From: an uncultured Prevotella sp.
Lineage (GTDB): Bacteria; Bacteroidota; Bacteroidia; Bacteroidales; Bacteroidaceae
NCBI GenBank assembly: GCA_934196725.1
Contig: CAKPWR010000076.1
Location: 1 to 10,699 of the forward strand
Direction of reading: 5' to 3'
DNA length: 10,699 nt
Positions within the stretch are counted from its first letter, which is position 1. Each line of letters starts with the position of its first letter. A program made the position numbers and the translations under genes. Of this stretch, positions 5,294-10,699 are shown in pieces. The notes under the pieces are model-generated. The model saw nothing but the letters and a program-made list of their open reading frames with translations. It did not search any database and had not been told where the DNA came from.

Positions 5294-8200
5294 ATGTCTG
5301 GTAATTATAACAGAAAGAAGATTGCGCTTGCAGGTGCGCTCATGTTCATGGTAACAAGCGTCTCTGCGCAAACGGTAAAAGGAGTTGTTACTGACAATAC
5401 GGGCGAGCCAATCATCGGCGCATCTGTCATGGAGGTAGGTGTAGCTGGCAATGGTGGCGTGACCGACATTGACGGTAACTTCACAGTAAATTTAAAAGGC
5501 AAAAGCAAGAAACTGAAGATTTCATACATCGGTATGAAAGCGAAGGAAGTAAGCGTTGCAGGTAAAGAAACTATCGATGTAAAGCTTGAGGATGACAATA
5601 CCACCCTCAACGACGTAGTTGTAATCGGCTATGGTACTGTTAGAAAGAAGGATCTCACAGGTTCTGTATCTTCTATCAGCGACAAGCAGATTGCCAACAT
5701 TCCTGTATCTAACGTGAGCGAGGCGATGACCGGTAAGTTGGCTGGTGTGAACATCACCACAACCGAAGGTTCACCAGATGCTGACGTGAAGATTCGCGTG
5801 CGTGGTGGTGGTTCTCTTTCACAGGACAACTCTCCTCTCTACATCGTAGACGGTTTCCCTGTAAGCTCTATCAGCGACATCGCTCCAAGCGAAATCGAGA
5901 CTATCGACGTATTGAAGGATGCTTCCACTACAGCCATCTATGGTGCCCGTGGTGCCAATGGTGTTATCATCGTTACAACCAAGAGCGGTTCTGAGGGTAA
6001 GACCCAGGTGAACTTCAATGCTTCTCTCGGCTACAAGAAAGTATCTAAGTTGGTAAAGACTATGTCTCCATACGACTATGCATACTATCAGTATGAATTG
6101 GGTAGCACTGACTATGGTAACTACAACGACCTCGACATCTGGAAGTCTATCGAAGGACGTGACTATCAGGACGAGGTATTCGGTCGCACCGGTAACCAGA
6201 AGCAGTACAACGTAAACGTAAGCGGCGGTACCAAGGACCTCAAATACAACATCGGTTTCTCTCACAACGACGAGAAGAGCATCATGCAGGGTTCTGGCTA
6301 TGCCAAGAACAATGTAAACGCCAAGATCAATGCCAACTTGAACAAGTGGTTGTCTCTCGACTTCAATGGCCGTATGGCTTTCACCAAGCTGGATGGTTTG
6401 AATGGTGGTGCAGATACCAATGAGTCAAGTGCAGCTAACTCTATTGTTGCCAACACCGTAAGATGGAACCCGGTAGAGCCTCTCTCCGGAACATCAGACG
6501 AAGATGAGGAGAACAGCACATCTACACGCCGTAACCCAACAGAACGTATCACCGATACCTATAAGTATCAGGAGCGTTTCCAGCAGAACTACAACGTAGG
6601 CTTAAACTGGAAGCCATTCAAGAACATCACATTCCGTTCTGAGTTCGGTTATGGCTGGAAGTACAACAATACTGACCAGGTTTGGGGTTCTAACGCAACC
6701 ACCAACTCTAAGTATGGTTACAACGGTCAGCCACAGGCACAGTTCGTACGCTTGGAGAACAAGAACTGGCGTAACGCAAATACATTGACTTACGACAACA
6801 AGAAGCTTTTCCATGGTCGTGACCACATCAATGTATTGGTAGGTCAGGAGTGGAGCAGCAGCCAAGACGTAACCCGTACCAATACTTCTGTAGCCTTCCC
6901 TACTTCATTCACATTGAACGAGGTATTGGCTAACACAGCAGCAGGTACAGCGCTTCCTAACGAGGGTAACATCAAGGCAGAGGAGAACATTCTCTCTTAC
7001 TTCGGCCGAATCAATTATACGCTCAACGACAAGTATCTGGCAACATTTACTCTTCGTGCCGATGGTTCCAGCAAGTTTGGCAAGGACAACCGTTGGGGTC
7101 TCTTCCCATCAGCAGCCTTGGCTTGGCGTATGTCTGACGAGGAGTTCCTGAAGGGAGCTTCAAGCTGGCTTTCTAACTTGAAGGCTCGTCTGAGCTTCGG
7201 TACAGCAGGTAACAACCGTATCAACTCGGGTTTGTTGACTACCACCTACTCTATGGCAGACAACACATCAAAGGCTCCTTTCTTCGAGGAGAACAGAGGT
7301 TCTATGCTTGAGCATGGTAAATTTCTCTATAACCCAGACTTGAAGTGGGAAACTACAGTAACACGTAACTTCGGTATCGACTACGGTTTCTTCAATGGTC
7401 GCATCAGCGGTACATTGGACTTCTACTGGAATACCACCAAGGACCTCTTGATGCAGAGCATCATCCCTGCCAATACAGGTTACTCTTACCAGTTCCAGAA
7501 CTTCGGTAAGACCTCCAACAAGGGTGTTGAGTTGGCGCTCAATGCTGTAATCGTAGATAAGAAGAACTTCGGCTTGAACTTCAACTTCAACGTATCTTAC
7601 AACAAGAACAAGATTGATGAGTTGAACATGGAGAACCCATGGCAGAGCTCTAACTGGAGTGGATCTACCATTGCCAAATATGAAGACTTCCGCGTAGAGC
7701 AAGGCGGTCGCCTCGGTGAGCTTTGGGGCTACAAGAGCAACGGTTTCTATACCGTATATGATGCCTCTACTGGCAAGGGTGACTTGGTATTGAAAGAAAA
7801 CGGCACCTGGGCACTGGCTGAAGGCGTAAAGGACAACAGCTACAAGCTCTTCGGCGGCAATCTCTATCCAGGCGTTGCCAAGGTAGAAGTAGATGAGAAT
7901 GGTGATGCTGTAAAGCAGCGTCTGGGCAACACCGTACCTACCACAACGGGTGGTTTCGGTTTCGACGGACATGTTGGCAACTTCGACTTCAACCTGTTCT
8001 TCAACTACTCATTGGGCAACAAGCTGGTGAACGGTACCAAGCTTGCCAACGCATTCTACGCAGGTTCAGCCAAGAACTACAACTTGGTGGATGACTTCAA
8101 CGTAGCCAACCGTTACACCTGGATCGACCCAGCCAACGGTAACAACATCGGTCGCCCATCAGCCAACCTCATCAAGGAGTATGGTGGTGTAGAGAACGTG

Positions 8201-8542
8201 ATGAACCGCCTGAACGAGATCAATGCCAACGCCAATATCTACAATCCAGCAGGCGTATCAACCATGCAGCTCATCAGCTATGCTGTAGAAGATGCATCAT
8301 TCCTGCGTCTGCAGAACGTAACAGTAGGTTACACCTTGCCAAAGAAGTGGGTAAACAAGTGCTATATCCAGAACGTACGCATCTACTTCACAGGTTACAA
8401 CCTGCTCTGCTTCACCAACTACACAGGCTACGATCCTGAGGTGGATACAAGTTCAAAGAAGAACCCAATGACTCCAGGTATCGACTATGCAGCTTATCCA
8501 AAGAGCCGCACATTCGTAGGTGGTATTAACGTTACATTCTAA
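5294..8542 (+). CDS. SusC/RagA-family TonB-dependent outer-membrane glycan transporter
   Basis: 1082 codons. Residues 1-25 are a signal peptide (positive start, ALAGALMFMVTSVSA, cleavage before QT). Residues about 27-101 are the carboxypeptidase-regulatory-like domain usual in SusC (VKGVVTDNTGEPIIGASV, then GNFTV and SYIGM). LNDVVVIGYG (105-114) is the conserved stretch before the plug, and about 115-232 is the plug (NVSEAMTGKLAGV, PLYIVDGFPV, DASTTAIYGARGANGVIIVTT). The rest is the beta barrel, ending in the usual terminal Phe (GGINVTF). There is no STN domain, so it is not a FecA-like signalling transducer. It imports oligosaccharides captured by the downstream SusD lipoprotein using TonB energy. 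The two genes are 18 bp apart and certainly co-transcribed. The substrate cannot be read from the sequence. Confidence 0.96.
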   Translation: MSGNYNRKKIALAGALMFMVTSVSAQTVKGVVTDNTGEPIIGASVMEVGVAGNGGVTDIDGNFTVNLKGKSKKLKISYIGMKAKEVSVAGKETIDVKLEDDNTTLNDVVVIGYGTVRKKDLTGSVSSISDKQIANIPVSNVSEAMTGKLAGVNITTTEGSPDADVKIRVRGGGSLSQDNSPLYIVDGFPVSSISDIAPSEIETIDVLKDASTTAIYGARGANGVIIVTTKSGSEGKTQVNFNASLGYKKVSKLVKTMSPYDYAYYQYELGSTDYGNYNDLDIWKSIEGRDYQDEVFGRTGNQKQYNVNVSGGTKDLKYNIGFSHNDEKSIMQGSGYAKNNVNAKINANLNKWLSLDFNGRMAFTKLDGLNGGADTNESSAANSIVANTVRWNPVEPLSGTSDEDEENSTSTRRNPTERITDTYKYQERFQQNYNVGLNWKPFKNITFRSEFGYGWKYNNTDQVWGSNATTNSKYGYNGQPQAQFVRLENKNWRNANTLTYDNKKLFHGRDHINVLVGQEWSSSQDVTRTNTSVAFPTSFTLNEVLANTAAGTALPNEGNIKAEENILSYFGRINYTLNDKYLATFTLRADGSSKFGKDNRWGLFPSAALAWRMSDEEFLKGASSWLSNLKARLSFGTAGNNRINSGLLTTTYSMADNTSKAPFFEENRGSMLEHGKFLYNPDLKWETTVTRNFGIDYGFFNGRISGTLDFYWNTTKDLLMQSIIPANTGYSYQFQNFGKTSNKGVELALNAVIVDKKNFGLNFNFNVSYNKNKIDELNMENPWQSSNWSGSTIAKYEDFRVEQGGRLGELWGYKSNGFYTVYDASTGKGDLVLKENGTWALAEGVKDNSYKLFGGNLYPGVAKVEVDENGDAVKQRLGNTVPTTTGGFGFDGHVGNFDFNLFFNYSLGNKLVNGTKLANAFYAGSAKNYNLVDDFNVANRYTWIDPANGNNIGRPSANLIKEYGGVENVMNRLNEINANANIYNPAGVSTMQLISYAVEDASFLRLQNVTVGYTLPKKWVNKCYIQNVRIYFTGYNLLCFTNYTGYDPEVDTSSKKNPMTPGIDYAAYPKSRTFVGGINVTF

Positions 8543-8560
8543 CTTTATAAGATAATAACA

Positions 8561-10504
8561 ATGAACAAGATATTATATGCATTTGCATTGGCAGGCGTAT
8601 TAGGATTGTCTTCATGCTCCGACTTCCTGGATCAGACCTCTCCATCAGAGATGACTGCTGAGAATACCTACGCCTCACCTTATTATACCAATCTTCGCAT
8701 CAACAAGCTCTATGGCGGCATGGGACAGGACCGTACCTACGCACAGGACTTGTCTATCGTATGGAACCTGAACAGCGACTGCGAATTAGTTGATGGTCTT
8801 GGAAGCAACGCAACCAATACCTCAAACGAGCGTGGTAACATGAACTATAACATGGACCCGGGATGGAGCAAGATTAGCGGCGTATGGGATGCTGAGTATG
8901 GTATCATCGAGGATGCCAACCAGATTATCGAGGGAATCCGCAGCAGCGCAACTCTCACTGCCGGTGGTGCAAACCAGAAGTCTATGGAGCGTAGCCTCGG
9001 CGAGGCACTCACCATCCGTGCCATGGTTTACTTTGACTTGGTTCGTATCTTTGGTGATATTCCGTTCAAGAGAGAAGCATCTAAGTCTGACTTGAGCAAC
9101 GCCTACCTGGAGAAGACCGACCGCGACGTGATCATGGATTCCCTGATGAACGACCTGGATGAGGCTATCGAATACTTGCCATGGGCAGACCAGGTATCAG
9201 GTTACACAACAGAGCGCACAACCAAGGGATACGCTCACGCCCTCTTGGCACAGATTGCAATGACACGTGCTGGCTACGTGATTCGCGAGAAGGCTAAGGA
9301 CGGATATGAGACAGCATCTTACAGCGATGCTACCTATCCAACACAGCGCCCAGGTGCAGCAGACCGCAAGGCTCTCTACGAGCGTGCCCTGAAGCATTGG
9401 TCAGCTATCATCAATGACAATACTCATAACCTCAACCCATCTTTCGAGAACGAGTGGTACTTGATTAACCAGCTCTCTCTCGACAAGACTTACCACGAGA
9501 ACCTCTTCGAGATTCCTTTCGGAGAGAACGTAACTGGTGAGCTGGGTTACACAGTGGGAGTTCGTATGAATGGTGTCACAACAGAATATGGCTATGGCAA
9601 CTCATCTGGTAAGATGAAGGTTACAGCTCCTCTGCTCTATTCTTACGACAAGAAGGATACACGCCGTGACATCACTTGCGCTAACTTCGAAATCAAGCAG
9701 GATGGCAGCAACACCGTAGAGAGCATGATTAAGAATGCTCCTTTCGGTATGTATGTAGGAAAGTGGGATGCCCGCAAGATGAATAACACCTGGTTGAAGA
9801 ACAACCTGAAGGCTACGGCTAAGCACACAACAGGTATCAACCCAGTAAAGATGCGCTATTCTCAGGTACTGCTCTACTATGCAGAGTGCATGAACGAGTT
9901 GGCTGGCAATCCAGATGCCAACTACGAAGGTTCAGCAAACGGCATGACAGCCCGTCAGGCTCTGGAAGCAGTTCACACACGTGCCTTCAACAAGGATGAC
10001 AAGAACGATGCCAAGGCTTACGTCAACAACATCGCTTCAGACAAGGACGCATTCTTCAATGCACTCGTTCAGGAGAACATGTGGGAGTTTGCCGGTGAAG
10101 GTATCCGCAAGTACGACTTGATTCGCTGGAACCTCCTGGTAGAGAAGATCAATGAGTTCAAACAGACTTATCTCGCTGAGCTTGCAGACGGTACTTACCA
10201 GAAGACCCTCTACTTCAACTACCTGGATGAGAAGAATACTAAGATTGACTTCTCTAGCGTTACATGGTACGGTATTCCTGATGGAAAGACTTCTGCAGAT
10301 TATGCAGGTAGCATCGATTCATTTGGTGCAGCTAAGCTGGATTCCGGTTCTGATACACAGGTTGACGTGAACCTGCCATCTATCAGCAGCGGTCTCGTTG
10401 GCGATAACGTAGCAGTGAAGAACCGCTACCTCATGCCAATCGCTTCAACAACCATCTCTGCAACCAACGGTAAGATTCACAACTCTTATGGTTATGCAGA
10501 CTAA
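8561..10504 (+). CDS. SusD/RagB-family surface glycan-binding lipoprotein
   Basis: 647 codons, at the long end of the family (about 500-650). A lipoprotein signal (GVLGLSSC) puts the lipidated Cys at residue 19, followed by SDFLD, the acidic start typical of surface-exported Bacteroidota lipoproteins. The helical TPR-like core is visible: LGEALTIRAMVYFDLVRIFG then DIPF (146-169) and KGYAHALLAQIAMTRAGY (222-239). The carboxyl half has the usual MRYSQVLLYYAECMNELAG segment and ends with YLMPIASTTISATNGKIHNS and GYAD, the SusD end motif in which family members contact SusC. It acts as the hinged lid on the SusC barrel and binds the glycan at the cell surface. It sits 18 bp after susC and 28 bp before another lipoprotein gene, within one operon. 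Confidence 0.96.
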   Translation: MNKILYAFALAGVLGLSSCSDFLDQTSPSEMTAENTYASPYYTNLRINKLYGGMGQDRTYAQDLSIVWNLNSDCELVDGLGSNATNTSNERGNMNYNMDPGWSKISGVWDAEYGIIEDANQIIEGIRSSATLTAGGANQKSMERSLGEALTIRAMVYFDLVRIFGDIPFKREASKSDLSNAYLEKTDRDVIMDSLMNDLDEAIEYLPWADQVSGYTTERTTKGYAHALLAQIAMTRAGYVIREKAKDGYETASYSDATYPTQRPGAADRKALYERALKHWSAIINDNTHNLNPSFENEWYLINQLSLDKTYHENLFEIPFGENVTGELGYTVGVRMNGVTTEYGYGNSSGKMKVTAPLLYSYDKKDTRRDITCANFEIKQDGSNTVESMIKNAPFGMYVGKWDARKMNNTWLKNNLKATAKHTTGINPVKMRYSQVLLYYAECMNELAGNPDANYEGSANGMTARQALEAVHTRAFNKDDKNDAKAYVNNIASDKDAFFNALVQENMWEFAGEGIRKYDLIRWNLLVEKINEFKQTYLAELADGTYQKTLYFNYLDEKNTKIDFSSVTWYGIPDGKTSADYAGSIDSFGAAKLDSGSDTQVDVNLPSISSGLVGDNVAVKNRYLMPIASTTISATNGKIHNSYGYAD

Positions 10505-10532
10505 TTCATCTTTAAACAAAAAAGACAAGAAA

Positions 10533-10699
10533 ATGAAGAGCATTAAAAACATATTGGGCACAGCGTCTATGATGGCATTGGCTTTGTCGGCTACTTCTTG
10601 TACCGATGGCAATGACTGGGACGTAGATGGCAGCCTGTCAAGATTGTTCGGTCTCAACGGTGACAAAATCACCGTTGAAACTGCCGAAACATCAGCAAC
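10533..10699 (+). CDS. Surface lipoprotein of the polysaccharide utilization locus (N-terminus only)
   Basis: An ATG 28 bp after the susD stop opens a frame that stays open to the window edge (55 full codons). Residues 1-23 are a lipoprotein signal (MKSIKNILGTASMMALAL then SATSC, lipidated Cys23), followed by the acidic TDGNDWDVD. The mature start DGNDWDVDGSLSRLFG resembles proteins I associate with fibronectin-type and DUF4957/DUF5123-like lipoproteins of pectin-type loci, but that recollection is weak. By position it should be a SusE/F-like or other surface glycan-binding protein, or a lipid-anchored enzyme. The complete gene is needed to decide. Confidence 0.8.
   Translation, partial: MKSIKNILGTASMMALALSATSCTDGNDWDVDGSLSRLFGLNGDKITVETAETSA

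Noticed and set aside
7268..7972. 234-codon open frame on the minus strand
   Set aside because: It lies wholly antisense to the well-supported susC barrel; long antisense frames are expected from that gene's codon use, and the translation has no recognisable family features.
1..10699. CRISPR array, tRNA or rRNA genes
   Set aside because: No regularly spaced short repeats and no tRNA cloverleaf or rRNA-like sequence were noticed on either strand.

Overview
The window looks like a chromosomal segment of a gut Bacteroidota, most probably the Prevotella/Segatella group. It has an adjacent SusC/SusD pair, lipoproteins with a Cys-Ser/Thr-Asp start, a UpxY-type (NusG-like) antiterminator of surface-polysaccharide loci, and several promoters of the Bacteroidota type (-7 box TAnnTTTG, in two cases with a TTG/TTTG -33 box 20 bp upstream). 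Species is inferred from gene style only.

Left part (1-4467): every gene reads leftward. From the right, these are: a 352-aa UpxY/NusG-like antiterminator; a 78-codon piece that looks like part of a tyrosine recombinase; a repeat copy (B) with an internally deleted rfbC; a short ORF6N-domain gene with its own promoter; a second repeat copy (A) with an intact rfbC (dTDP-4-dehydrorhamnose 3,5-epimerase); and a two-gene module of unknown function with its own promoter and TAATG stop/start overlap, the second gene running off the left edge. This resembles the rearranged head of a capsule/exopolysaccharide locus.

Middle part (4468-5293): an 826-bp divergent intergenic region. It contains a 15-bp inverted repeat (4624-4638 and 4796-4810) whose two copies are each near-palindromic. 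The repeat encloses 157 bp with an 11-bp hairpin and a -7 promoter box facing right at the inner edge of the right repeat. This layout matches the invertible promoters of Bacteroides capsule loci. As drawn, the promoter points away from the antiterminator gene (predicted OFF) and toward a structured stretch ending in a strong terminator-like hairpin before susC. Inverted, it would drive the antiterminator. A separate promoter (5124-5157) lies just upstream of susC.

Right part (5294-10699): a rightward operon of susC (1082 aa, TonB-dependent outer-membrane transporter), susD (647 aa, surface glycan-binding lipoprotein) and the first 55 codons of a further surface lipoprotein. This is the core of a polysaccharide utilization locus; no enzyme or regulator lies inside the window, so the substrate is not determined.

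The most interesting hypothesis is a phase-variable DNA switch between a surface-polysaccharide antiterminator and a glycan-uptake operon. The sequence supports the site architecture; inversion itself is inference.
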